Below, in pieces: positions 10,295 to 18,589 of a stretch of 64,000 bases of DNA. The notes beneath the pieces were generated by a model that saw only the letters and a list, made by a program, of their open reading frames with translations, was not told the DNA's origin and did no database searches. The position numbers were made by a program, and so were the translations under genes. Position 1 is the stretch's first letter. The number at the start of each line of letters is the position of its first letter. This stretch comes from Tsukamurella pseudospumae (GTDB lineage: Bacteria; Actinomycetota; Actinomycetes; Mycobacteriales; Mycobacteriaceae). Where the stretch lies: the NCBI RefSeq assembly GCF_001575205.1, contig NZ_LSRE01000001.1, positions 248,001 to 312,000 on the forward strand, read 5' to 3'.

Positions 10295-10911
10295 GGGTTC
10301 CCCAGTTTCAGCAGGTCGAATGCGCGGTAGTAGTCGTCGTCGAGGAGTTGCCCGAACAGCACGAGAGACGCTCCCTGCGTGGGCGATTGCCGGTACTCGC
10401 CCGGGAAGACGAGCACCACGGGCAGATCGGACAGCAGTGGCTGCAGGGTGTTGAGGATGGTGTGCGCCCGGACCAGCGGGTACAGCCGCCCGACGTGGGT
10501 CAGCACCACCAACTGGGGTGTGGGCTCCTGCGCGCGGACGATGGACGTGATACGCGGCGACAGGTACTTCTGCGGCGAGATCACGTTCCCCACGTCCGCG
10601 AACGAATCCTTGGGCAGCGCGGACTCCTGCTCGAGGATCGCGTCCCACTGGCCGGTCTCGGCCCACATCGCCCGCGCGAGGGCCCAGAGGTCCACCTCGC
10701 ACACCTCGATGCCGTCCGCGCGGAGCCGGCCCACGAGGCGCTTGACCTGCGCACCCACTTCCGGCTCGTCCGCGGCGGGATGCCCGAGGATGAAGTACGG
10801 CACTTCGCCGAGCTGCCCCCGCATGTGCAGGAAGTCGTCCGAGCGCATCACCGCGTACGCGCGGTCGAACCGCTCGGCCGGCGACAGATCCTCGTGGATC
10901 GGCTCAGTCAT
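10291..10911 (-). CDS. brxB: BREX protein BrxB (DUF1788)
   Basis: 206 residues, the typical size of DUF1788 proteins. The family fingerprint is visible: a YFILGHPAADE-like segment in the first quarter, VVLTHVGRLYPLVRAH in the middle and the LVFPGEY ... LVLFGQ end. BrxB is a small essential BREX component that bridges PglZ and BrxC. ATG start overlaps the end of brxA by 8 bases, and its stop overlaps brxC. Its position second in the operon fits canonical type I BREX. Confidence 0.93.
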   Translation of the reverse strand: MTEPIHEDLSPAERFDRAYAVMRSDDFLHMRGQLGEVPYFILGHPAADEPEVGAQVKRLVGRLRADGIEVCEVDLWALARAMWAETGQWDAILEQESALPKDSFADVGNVISPQKYLSPRITSIVRAQEPTPQLVVLTHVGRLYPLVRAHTILNTLQPLLSDLPVVLVFPGEYRQSPTQGASLVLFGQLLDDDYYRAFDLLKLGNP

Positions 10912-11539
10912 GACGGCCCCCTACCTCGGCTCCGATGCCCGCCAGCTGCCCGTCGTGGAGCGGAAGACTCATCACCAGTGACGCGTCCAGCTCGGAGATC
11001 ACGTGTGCCGTGTCCGACGTCAGCGCCGCCGCGACGACCCGACCGGCTTCGTCCAGGAACCCGGCATCCCGAGCCATCCGGAAGGTGGTCTGGCGGAGTT
11101 TCACCCGGGTCGACGGTGCCGCGTCCCGCAGCGCGTCCACCCACGCGGACTGCACGTTCCAGAACGTCTCGAAATCATCGGGTTCGACGAGCGGGCGCTC
11201 CGCAAGAAGACGATCTCGGAGCACCTCGCGGCCGAAGTCCCGCAGTAGCCGGTAGCGAGCGCACGCCGCGACCCACAGCAGGATTCGCGACTGCGTGCCA
11301 GGGCCGTCAGCGATGATCCGCAGGCCGGCCCGAGGCATCACGGCGAGGCGCTGCACGGCTTCGCTCGTGACGCGGACCGTCGACCTCCGCATCCGCTGCT
11401 GGACGACATTCCGTTCCACCGCGACAGACCGTGCGCGCGACGCATCGCCTTCGGACAACAGGAGCCCTGCCACCGCAGCGGACTCAGTCACCATCAATCC
11501 ACCGGTGGTGAAGGACAGGCGATAGGGCTCCCCAGCCAT
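10904..11539 (-). CDS. brxA: BREX protein BrxA (DUF1819)
   Basis: 211 residues, normal for DUF1819/BrxA, a small helical DNA-binding protein related to RNA-binding NusB folds. Recognised by the opening YRLSFTTGGLMVTES segment, a Trp-containing AACARYRLLRDFGREVL helix and the usual place as first gene of a type I BREX operon. A GGGTGAGG purine stretch a few bases before the ATG is a good ribosome binding site, so the operon promoter should lie in the 91-bp gap shared with the divergent Xre gene. Confidence 0.92.
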   Translation of the reverse strand: MAGEPYRLSFTTGGLMVTESAAVAGLLLSEGDASRARSVAVERNVVQQRMRRSTVRVTSEAVQRLAVMPRAGLRIIADGPGTQSRILLWVAACARYRLLRDFGREVLRDRLLAERPLVEPDDFETFWNVQSAWVDALRDAAPSTRVKLRQTTFRMARDAGFLDEAGRVVAAALTSDTAHVISELDASLVMSLPLHDGQLAGIGAEVGGRHD

Positions 11540-11581
11540 TGACCCTCACCCCCATGCAAGCACTCGAACCGGACGATTTTC

Positions 11582-11595
11582 CCATGTATACATGG
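11582..11595. promoter_or_regulatory. 14-bp perfect palindrome between brxA and xre, candidate operator
   Basis: CCATGTATACATGG is a perfect 14-bp dyad in the 91-bp gap between the divergent brxA and Xre genes, 43 bases from the brxA start and 36 from the xre start. Its AT-rich core stands out from the high-GC surroundings and is the size of Xre/Cro dimer sites. I infer that the adjacent Xre protein binds here and controls the BREX operon and itself. Confidence 0.6.
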
Positions 11596-11630
11596 TGGCT
11601 CCGACAATCGGCCGACCGCACCCTTGACCA

Positions 11631-11891
11631 GTGCCGAAGTCCCCGATCGAGGAAGAGCTGTCGCACCGGCTCGGAACCGAGATCGGACGGCTGCGCGTGG
11701 ATCGCGGACTCAGTCAGGAAGCGCTGGCCGCCGAGGTCGGGATCAGCACCAACCACCTCCAACTTTTGGAGAGCGGACTATCGGATCGCCGCAAGGGCAC
11801 GCCGGCGAACCCGCGGTTCACAACCCTCGTCGCACTCAGCAACGCCCTCGGCGTGAACCTCTCGGACCTGATCCGCCGGATCGCCGAGTAG
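11631..11891 (+). CDS. Xre-family helix-turn-helix regulator, BREX-associated
   Basis: 86 residues, almost entirely one HTH_3/Xre domain. The helix-turn-helix spans about residues 15-70 (IGRLRVDRGLSQEALAAEVG, then HLQLLESG). It has no sensor domain. Starts with GTG and shows no clear ribosome binding site, so a very short or leaderless transcript is possible. Small Xre proteins often sit divergent from restriction and BREX operons and delay or limit their expression; here the palindrome in the shared gap is the likely site. Which genes it controls (BREX, jet or both) is inference. Confidence 0.85.
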   Translation: MPKSPIEEELSHRLGTEIGRLRVDRGLSQEALAAEVGISTNHLQLLESGLSDRRKGTPANPRFTTLVALSNALGVNLSDLIRRIAE

Positions 11892-12029
11892 CCATTTCCC
11901 GTTGAGAAGCGCCGGTCCGAACCGGACAGAATCGGAGAGTCGTCGTCCAGCGAACGCCCTCCCTCGCAGCCTCCGACATCCCCGATACACTGGACCGTCG
12001 CTGACGACCTATCGAACGGGAGGTGCACG

Positions 12030-13538
12030 ATGGCGCAGTCTGCTGCGCAGCTGTACGCCGCGTTCACGGACAACGCCGACAACGACGTCGCGCTCAGGCT
12101 CCTCCGTTCCCCCCACGCCGTCGCCTACCTCGCGCTCATGGCTGCCCGGCTGGGAACCGGCCCCGTCGACGCGGAGGAGCTGGGGGACGCGCTCACCGTC
12201 GACCTGCAGTCCCTCCAGAACCACTTCACGGAACGCGCGCGCCCCGTCCCCGCCGGCCCGGACGTACTGGACCAGTGGGTGAAGCACGGCTACGTGTCCC
12301 GAACCCTCGACGAGGACGACCGTGAGGTCATCCAGCTCACCCGCGGCGCCACCACCGCGCTCGGCCAGGTGCAGGCGGTCTCGCTGGACCGCAACGTCGC
12401 CACCGAGACCGCGCTCGAGCTGGTCACGGCGCGGCTCTCTGCGGTCGCGGTCACCGTCAGCGCCGACCCGGACGATCACCTGCGCGCCCTCGACGAGCAG
12501 ATCGCCGAGCTCACCCGGCGCCGCGAGGCTCTGCGCCAGGGCCTGATCCCCGAGTACGACCGCGACAAGGTGGTCGACGACCTCAAGATCGTCAGCTCCC
12601 TCGCCGAGCGCATGCCCGCCGACATCCTCGGCTACGGCGAGAAGCTCCGCGAGCACACCCGCGCCCTCCTCACCCACGGCCTCGACGCCTCCGAGTCCAG
12701 CGAGGCCGAGGCGTACGCCAAGACGCTGCAGCGCCTCTTCGACGGCCATGACGAGCTCGCGAACACCCCCGAGGGCAAGGCCTTCGACGCCTTCTACACG
12801 CTGCTGTCCGACCACCGCCTGCGCCGGCAGCTCGAGACCTCGGTCGCCTCGGTCGTCCACGAGATCGACCTCCCGGACGACCTCAAAGACTCCCTCACCG
12901 GCTTCCTCGACCGCATGTGGATGCAAGTCCAGCGCGTCGACGAGATCCGCGGGCAGGTGTACCGCCGCATCAACACCTTCGTCAAGGACGGCGACTTCCT
13001 CCAGTACCAGTCACTGCGCGCCCGGATCACCGAGGCGCAGCGCGCGGCCGTCGACGCCTTCGACACCGTCTCCGCGAGCCGGGACACCGGCCTCGCCGTC
13101 CCGATGACCGCCGTCGATACCAGTTCCGTCGGCGCCCTGCGCTTCCACGACGGCATCGTCACCCTGCCGCCCGAGGTCCGCGAGACCTCCGGAGAGTTCA
13201 CCATCGACCCGGCCCGGCTCGTCGGCCGCGAGGCCATCGACTGGGACTCCCTCGCGTCCGCCATCAATGCGCAGGTCGGCATGTCCGACGGTGCCACCCT
13301 CGCCGAGGTCCTCGCCGCCATCGAGGCGCCCCGCGCGGGCGATGTCGTGGGCATCTGGTCGCTCGGCGCGCGGTACGGCACCGTCGACGCGGACCGTCCG
13401 GTCACCGTCGTCGCGCACACGGCCCGCGGGCCCCGCGAGCTGACGGTGCCGCACGTCGAGTTCGCCGCCGCGCTCCCGCCCCTGACCCCCGCCTCGGCCG
13501 CGCCCGAGCCCACCACACTCTTCGAGCAGGAGGCCTGA
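12030..13538 (+). CDS. jetA: Wadjet/Mks condensin subunit JetA (DUF3375, MksF-like)
   Basis: 502 residues, the normal DUF3375 length. JetA is the kleisin-like (MukF/MksF) subunit of MukBEF-type condensins that recognise and restrict plasmids in the Wadjet system. The family pattern is visible as a helical N-terminal winged-helix part (RLLRSPHAVAYLALM), a central coiled region (residues about 150-330) and a C-terminal domain ending with TTLFEQEA. ATG is preceded by GGGAGGTG. First gene of jetA-jetB-jetC, with a stop/start overlap to jetB of one base. Confidence 0.9.
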   Translation: MAQSAAQLYAAFTDNADNDVALRLLRSPHAVAYLALMAARLGTGPVDAEELGDALTVDLQSLQNHFTERARPVPAGPDVLDQWVKHGYVSRTLDEDDREVIQLTRGATTALGQVQAVSLDRNVATETALELVTARLSAVAVTVSADPDDHLRALDEQIAELTRRREALRQGLIPEYDRDKVVDDLKIVSSLAERMPADILGYGEKLREHTRALLTHGLDASESSEAEAYAKTLQRLFDGHDELANTPEGKAFDAFYTLLSDHRLRRQLETSVASVVHEIDLPDDLKDSLTGFLDRMWMQVQRVDEIRGQVYRRINTFVKDGDFLQYQSLRARITEAQRAAVDAFDTVSASRDTGLAVPMTAVDTSSVGALRFHDGIVTLPPEVRETSGEFTIDPARLVGREAIDWDSLASAINAQVGMSDGATLAEVLAAIEAPRAGDVVGIWSLGARYGTVDADRPVTVVAHTARGPRELTVPHVEFAAALPPLTPASAAPEPTTLFEQEA

Positions 13539-14320
13539 TGTCGGACGAAGCCCTGGACATCGAGACGCTGGACGTGCCCGCCGACGACGTACTTCCCGAG
13601 ATCGACCTCGCGGACTTCAGCATCGCCGACGAGGACGCGATCAAGTCCCTGCGCGGCGCCGATACCGCGCCGCGCTTCGACGGCGACACCTCGCAGCTCC
13701 CGAACTCCGTCTGCTACGCCCTGCAGGAGCTGATCGCTGCGCCCCACGTGTCCGCCAAGTCGAAGAACTGGGCCGTGATCGAGGCCGAGGAGACGCTGCT
13801 CCGCTCCCGCCTGTCGGAGCTGAACCTGCTGCTCGAGATCAACCGCGAGACCAAGCACGCCTTCACCCGGCAGGTCAGCGAGAACGATCCGCGACAGCGC
13901 AATCTGCTGCGCGCGCAGAGCCTCTCGCTCGCCGCATCGGTCCTCGCGCTGTTCCTGCGGCTCAAGCACCTGTCCAGCCCGGACGAGACGGCCGTCGTCG
14001 AGCGGCAGGAGATGCTCGACCACCTTCTGACCTTCCGCCCCGCACGCGACACCGACGAGGCCGGCTTCGTGAAGAAGGCCGACGCCGCGATCAACCAGCT
14101 GGAGACACGCCGCCTGATCCGCCGCGTGGGCACCAGCGACCGGTACGCCGTGCACTCGGTGATCGCCTCGCTGCTCACCCCCGAGCAGGTGGACCTCTAC
14201 ACCGCGGCGTACCGCGATCTCGCCAGCACCGACCAGGATCTGGGCGAGGCCGCGGCCCCCGTCGACGGCGCGGACGGCGACGGCACCGTCGACCTCGATG
14301 ACCAGGAGGCGCAGGCGTGA
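13538..14320 (+). CDS. jetB: Wadjet/Mks condensin subunit JetB (DUF4194, MksE-like)
   Basis: 260 residues, typical of DUF4194/MukE-like proteins. The ATG at 13538 overlaps the jetA stop (TGATG), so I reject a longer open frame that runs back into jetA. The acidic first 50 residues precede a winged-helix-like core with LLRSRLSELNLLLEI and a C-terminal LIRRVGTSDRYAVHSVI strand-helix typical of the family. It would bind JetA and regulate the SMC ATPase. The stop overlaps the GTG of jetC as GTGA. Confidence 0.88.
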   Translation: MSDEALDIETLDVPADDVLPEIDLADFSIADEDAIKSLRGADTAPRFDGDTSQLPNSVCYALQELIAAPHVSAKSKNWAVIEAEETLLRSRLSELNLLLEINRETKHAFTRQVSENDPRQRNLLRAQSLSLAASVLALFLRLKHLSSPDETAVVERQEMLDHLLTFRPARDTDEAGFVKKADAAINQLETRRLIRRVGTSDRYAVHSVIASLLTPEQVDLYTAAYRDLASTDQDLGEAAAPVDGADGDGTVDLDDQEAQA

Positions 14321-17300
14321 GCGCGCATAGCACCCGAAAGCACTTGGGCCAGTACCGCCTGACCCGCCTGCAGGTGGTCAACTGGGGCACCTTCGACGGC
14401 TACAAGGACTTCCCCATCGACGAGCGGGGCGTGATCCTCACCGGCCCTTCCGGTTCCGGCAAGTCCTCGCTGATGGACGCGCACTCGGTGGTGCTGCTGC
14501 CCACCTACGACCAGTCCTTCAACGCATCGGCCGACATGACCGCGAAGGGCGCCAAGCGCGCCGCCCGCTCCATGGCGGACTACGTGCGCGGCGCGTGGTC
14601 GGTCAACGACGACGAGCATCAGCAGTCCAAAGTCCAGTACCTGCGCGGGGATTCGGCCACCTGGTCCGCGGTCGCCGCGACGTACGACAACGGCGCCGGC
14701 AACGTGACGACCGCCGTCGCCGTGAAGTGGTTCCCCGGCAGCGGGACCGACGGTGCCTCCCTCAAGTCGTGGTACCAGATCCACTCCGGCGCCTTCGATC
14801 TCCTCGACCTGCAGGACTGGGCCACAGCGGGATTCGACACCCGCGGCTGGCGGTCCCGGCACAGCGGCGTCGAGTCCTTCGACACCCAGGCCGCGTACCA
14901 GGACGCGCTCCGCAGGCGAGTGGGCATCGGCACCTCGAGCGCCGCGCTGGCGCTGCTCGGCAAGGCCAAGGCGATGAAGAACGTCGGCGACCTCGACGCC
15001 TTCATCCGCACCTACATGCTCGACCGGCCGCAGACCTACGCGCGCGCGGAACGCCTGGTGGAGAACTTCACCCAGCTCGACGAGGCCTACCGGGCCGCGG
15101 CGCGGGCCGAGGCGCAGGAGAAGGTCCTCCGGCCGATGCCGGAGGCGTACGAGCGGTACCGGTCGGCCACCGTCGGGACGACCCGCGCGGCGGACCTGCT
15201 CGGCGCCCCCGTGCGCTCCTACCTGCGCGGCCACAAGCTGCGCCTGCTGCAGGAGCAGATGGACCGGATCGAGGGTGAGCGAGCCGGCATGGACGCGCAG
15301 ATCGCCCGCTGGGAGAACCGCGCCGAGGAGCGCAAGATGCGGTACAACGACCTGCTGCACCGGCTCCGGCAGGAGCAGGGCGAGGTCGGCGTGCTCGAGG
15401 CCGAGCTGCAGTCCCGCGAGCTGCAGACCCAGGCCCGCCAGCGCGCCTACGAGCGCTTCGCCGCGGCGGTGGAGAAGCTCGGCGAGCGTGCGCCGGAATC
15501 CGCGGAGGAGTTCGCCGCGCTACGCGAACAGGTTCCGGGCATCCGCGACCGCGCCACCGAGGCCGCCGAGGCGCTCGCGGGTCGGGTGCACTCCGCGTAC
15601 ACGGACGAATCCGACGCCCGTCGCGCCGTCGAGTCTGTCGACGACGAGCTGTCCGTCCTGGACCGCCGCGCGTCGCTCCTCCCGCCCGCGCTGCTGGACC
15701 AGCGCGACGCGATCGCCCGCGCCACCGGCGTTCCCGCCGAGGAGCTTCCGTACGCCGCGGAGCTGATCGACGTGCGGCCCGCGGAGCAGGCGACGTGGGC
15801 CGCCGCGGCCGAGCGCGTCCTGCGGCCGCTCGCCACCACGCTGCTCGTGCCGGCGGAGCATCAGCGCGCCGTCGCCGACCACGTCAACGCGGTGCGCGTC
15901 CAGGGCGTGCTCACCTACCAGGTGGTCGACGGTGCCGACGGCACCCGCCCGGATCCGGGTTCCCTGGCGGAGAAGCTCGTCGTCGACGAGAGCACCAAGA
16001 CGGGTCGCTGGCTGGCCGGCGCCGTGGCCCGCGCCGCCCGGCACATCTGCGTCGACTCCCCCGCCGAGCTGGAGCGGCACGAGCAGGCCGTCACCCCGGA
16101 GGGCCTGGTCAAGAGCGCGGGCGGACGGTTCCGCAAGGACGACCGACGTTCCGTCGCCGACCGCTCGCAGTGGGTCCTCGGCACGAACACCGGGTCCAAG
16201 CGCGAGGCACTGCAGCGTCGTCGCGATGAGCTGGCCGCGGTGCACGCCAAGGCCGCGGACGCATCGGCCACGCTGCGCGACGACCTGGCCGAGCACAAGG
16301 CCGTCGCCGACAGTGCCGCAGGGGTTCTCGGCTACACCTCGTGGGGCGAACTCGACCACTGGGCGGCCAAGGCCGAGGCGGAGGAACTCGCGGACCGGAT
16401 CTCCGACGCCAGGTCCGGCAACGCCGACCTGGGCGAACTGGAGCTGCAGGCCGACAACGCCTACGGCGAGCTGGCCGAGGCGCAGACCCGCATCGGCGGT
16501 CTCACCGAGACGATGAACCGCGCCGGCACCGAATTCGATGACCTCCTGGCCGAATTCGAGAAGATCGACGGCGAGAGCGCGCCGAAGCTCTCGGAGCCCG
16601 ACGAGGACTTCCTCGCCACCGCACTCTGGCACCTGCTCACGGCCGACGAGGCCAAGCCGCGCCGGCTCACCCTCGATACCTTCGGCGAGGTCCGCGCCGA
16701 CCTGCGTGCCGAGCTGGAGCGCCAGCAGAACGCGGCGACCGCCGAGCGCGACGCCGCCGAGGCGCGGATCGTCCGCACCGCGGAGCAGTTCCTGCGCGAG
16801 TGGCCGGACGCCTCGACGGAGCTGTCCGCCGAGGCCGCTTCCGCTCCGGACTTCGTTGCGGTGCACGAGAACCTCGTGGCGCACGGACTCGCGGCGGCGA
16901 CGGAGAAGTTCCGGCGGCTCATCACCACCGATGTCAGCCACTCCGTGTCGAACCTGTTCAAGGAGGTCGACGACACGCACCGCGCGATCACGCGCGGCAT
17001 CGCCGATGTCAACGCCGGGCTGCGCCGTGTCGAGTTCAACGAGGGCACGTACCTGCAGATCGCGTACGCCGCCCGGCCCACGCCGGAGGCCACCGAGTTC
17101 GCGAAGCTGGTCGACGAGATGGTCCGCGACGCCCCCGCGGCCAAGCGCGCCGAGCCCGCGGCGATGGCCGCCCAGTTCAAGCGGATCCGCGGCCTGGTGC
17201 TGCGCCTCACGGGCGACGACCCCGAGTCGCGCCGCTGGACCGAGAACGTGCTGGACGTCCGCACCGGATACTCCTTCTACGGCCGGGAGAACGCGGTCGG

Positions 17301-17691
17301 CGCCGAGCCCGATGCACCCGCGGTAGTCACCTACCGCAACACTGCGACGAACTCGGGCGGCGAGCAGGAGAAGCTGGTCGCCTTCTGCCTCGCGGCGGCG
17401 CTGAGCTTCGCGCTCGGGTCGCACGGCATCGACGGGTCCAACGAGCCGGCCTTCGCGCCGCTCATGCTCGACGAGGCCTTCAGCAAGTCCGACGAGCGCT
17501 TCTCCGCGCAGTCGCTGCGGGCCTTCGAGCAGTTCGGTTTCCAGCTCATCATCGCCGCGCCGATCCGCATGGTCGGCATCGTCGAGCCCTTCATCGGGCA
17601 GGTGATCCTCGTCGACAAGCAGGTCACTCCCGACGGTGCCCGCTCCGACGCCCGGTACGCCACCTTCGGCGAGCTCACGACCAGCCGCTGA
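14317..17691 (+). CDS. jetC: Wadjet/Mks SMC-like ATPase JetC (MksB)
   Basis: 1124 residues, the expected JetC/MksB size. SMC-type layout: Walker A GPSGSGKS at residues 43-50, long heptad-rich coiled coils around residues 240-420 and 620-860, a hinge-like globular part in the middle (DRRSVADRSQWVLG region), an ABC signature NSGGEQEKL near residue 1012 and Walker B LMLDEAF near residue 1049. It is the DNA-extruding motor of the complex. GTG start. No JetD (TOPRIM/DUF2220 nuclease) gene follows, which is unusual for a Wadjet system. Confidence 0.92.
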   Translation: MSAHSTRKHLGQYRLTRLQVVNWGTFDGYKDFPIDERGVILTGPSGSGKSSLMDAHSVVLLPTYDQSFNASADMTAKGAKRAARSMADYVRGAWSVNDDEHQQSKVQYLRGDSATWSAVAATYDNGAGNVTTAVAVKWFPGSGTDGASLKSWYQIHSGAFDLLDLQDWATAGFDTRGWRSRHSGVESFDTQAAYQDALRRRVGIGTSSAALALLGKAKAMKNVGDLDAFIRTYMLDRPQTYARAERLVENFTQLDEAYRAAARAEAQEKVLRPMPEAYERYRSATVGTTRAADLLGAPVRSYLRGHKLRLLQEQMDRIEGERAGMDAQIARWENRAEERKMRYNDLLHRLRQEQGEVGVLEAELQSRELQTQARQRAYERFAAAVEKLGERAPESAEEFAALREQVPGIRDRATEAAEALAGRVHSAYTDESDARRAVESVDDELSVLDRRASLLPPALLDQRDAIARATGVPAEELPYAAELIDVRPAEQATWAAAAERVLRPLATTLLVPAEHQRAVADHVNAVRVQGVLTYQVVDGADGTRPDPGSLAEKLVVDESTKTGRWLAGAVARAARHICVDSPAELERHEQAVTPEGLVKSAGGRFRKDDRRSVADRSQWVLGTNTGSKREALQRRRDELAAVHAKAADASATLRDDLAEHKAVADSAAGVLGYTSWGELDHWAAKAEAEELADRISDARSGNADLGELELQADNAYGELAEAQTRIGGLTETMNRAGTEFDDLLAEFEKIDGESAPKLSEPDEDFLATALWHLLTADEAKPRRLTLDTFGEVRADLRAELERQQNAATAERDAAEARIVRTAEQFLREWPDASTELSAEAASAPDFVAVHENLVAHGLAAATEKFRRLITTDVSHSVSNLFKEVDDTHRAITRGIADVNAGLRRVEFNEGTYLQIAYAARPTPEATEFAKLVDEMVRDAPAAKRAEPAAMAAQFKRIRGLVLRLTGDDPESRRWTENVLDVRTGYSFYGRENAVGAEPDAPAVVTYRNTATNSGGEQEKLVAFCLAAALSFALGSHGIDGSNEPAFAPLMLDEAFSKSDERFSAQSLRAFEQFGFQLIIAAPIRMVGIVEPFIGQVILVDKQVTPDGARSDARYATFGELTTSR

Positions 17692-17692
17692 C

Positions 17693-17757
17693 CCGATTGA
17701 ACACTGTTATGGAGAGCGTTTCTGCAGGTCGCGAACTCCATAACAGTGTTCAATCGG
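17693..17757. repeat. 22-bp perfect inverted repeat with 21-base loop after jetC
   Basis: The left arm (17693-17714) begins CCGATTGAACACTG and the right arm (17736-17757) is its exact reverse complement, ending CAGTGTTCAATCGG. It begins one base after the jetC stop and ends 10 bases before the next start codon. There is no T-run, so a simple intrinsic terminator is not certain. The right arm abuts the AT-rich TATACA just before the PIG-L gene. It could be a terminator, a regulator operator or the scar of a lost element. Confidence 0.75.
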
Positions 17758-17767
17758 TGATATACAG

Positions 17768-18547
17768 GTGAGCATGGGCACCGTCGTCGCGCTGAACGCT
17801 CACCCGGACGATGAGTCGATCTTCATGGGCGGCACGCTGACGAAGCTGGCGGCCGCCGGGCATCGAGTGGTGGTGGTCGTCGCCACCGACGGCATGATGC
17901 GCGGCGACGACGAGCCCGATCCGACGCAGCGCCTGCGCGAGCTGGATGCCGCTGCCACCGAGCTCGGTGTCTCGGAGGTCCGTTGGCTGGGATACGCGGA
18001 CAGCGGGCACGGGCGTGACCTCTACCCCGATCCTCCGGGCCGGGTGCGCCTGGTGCGGGCCGACCCGGACGAGCCCGCCGAGGCACTGGCCGCCGTCCTC
18101 CGCGAGACGGCCGCCGACCTCCTGATCGGATACGACCCCGCGGGCGGCTACGGCCACCGCGACCACATCGCCGTCCACCGCATCGCGCGCCGCGCCGCGG
18201 AGCTGACGGGTGTGCGTCTGGTGGAGGCGACGGTGCCGCGCGAGGTCGCCGTCCGCCTGCTCACGGTGACTACGCGGCTACGGCTCACCCGCGGCCACGA
18301 CCTGGAGGCGGCGCGCACCTGGTTCACCCCGGCCGCGGACATCACGCACCGGATCGATGTGCGGCCGTTCGTGGCGGCGAAGCAGCGCGCGCTCGGCGCA
18401 CACCGCTCCGAGATCAACGGGCCCGGCCGCGTCGCCCGTCTGATGCGGATCCTCCGCCGGCTCCCGGCGTGGCTGATCGCGCCGGTGGTCCGGACGGAGC
18501 ACTTCATCGAGCCCGGCTCCACGACACAGTCCGACCGTCTCCTGTAG
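17768..18547 (+). CDS. PIG-L family N-acetyl deacetylase
   Basis: About 257-259 residues. LmbE/PIG-L zinc enzymes remove N-acetyl groups from sugar substrates, as MshB and Mca do for mycothiol. The zinc and catalytic motif NAHPDDESIFMGG lies near the N-terminus, and the third metal ligand HRDHIAVHR near residue 137. I list the GTG; an ATG six bases on (17774) gives MGTVVALNAHPDDE and is equally good. No strong ribosome binding site is present and a TATACA box ends 8 bases before the ATG, so the mRNA may be leaderless. The substrate cannot be told from sequence; mshB or mca identity is not supported. Confidence 0.85.
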   Translation: MSMGTVVALNAHPDDESIFMGGTLTKLAAAGHRVVVVVATDGMMRGDDEPDPTQRLRELDAAATELGVSEVRWLGYADSGHGRDLYPDPPGRVRLVRADPDEPAEALAAVLRETAADLLIGYDPAGGYGHRDHIAVHRIARRAAELTGVRLVEATVPREVAVRLLTVTTRLRLTRGHDLEAARTWFTPAADITHRIDVRPFVAAKQRALGAHRSEINGPGRVARLMRILRRLPAWLIAPVVRTEHFIEPGSTTQSDRLL

Positions 18548-18552
18548 CTGTT

Positions 18553-18589
18553 ATAGATCACGTGATCTATAGTTAGATCATGCGATCTA
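18553..18589. promoter_or_regulatory. Tandem TetR-type operators overlapping the tetR promoter and start
   Basis: ATAGATCACGTGATCTAT (18553-18570) is a perfect 18-bp palindrome. A second copy, TAGATC-ATGC-GATCTA (18574-18589), lies next to it and covers the ATG. A TATAGT -10 box (18568-18573) is embedded between them and would place the transcript start at about the A of the ATG. The arrangement is that of an autoregulated repressor. Confidence 0.8.

Noticed and set aside
15520-17424. 634-codon minus-strand open frame inside jetC
   Set aside because: Antisense to the SMC coiled-coil and ATPase motifs of jetC; composition is that of a shadow frame.
17768-18547. Calling the PIG-L gene mshB or mca (mycothiol)
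   Set aside because: Only general zinc-deacetylase motifs are visible and the neighbours give no mycothiol link.
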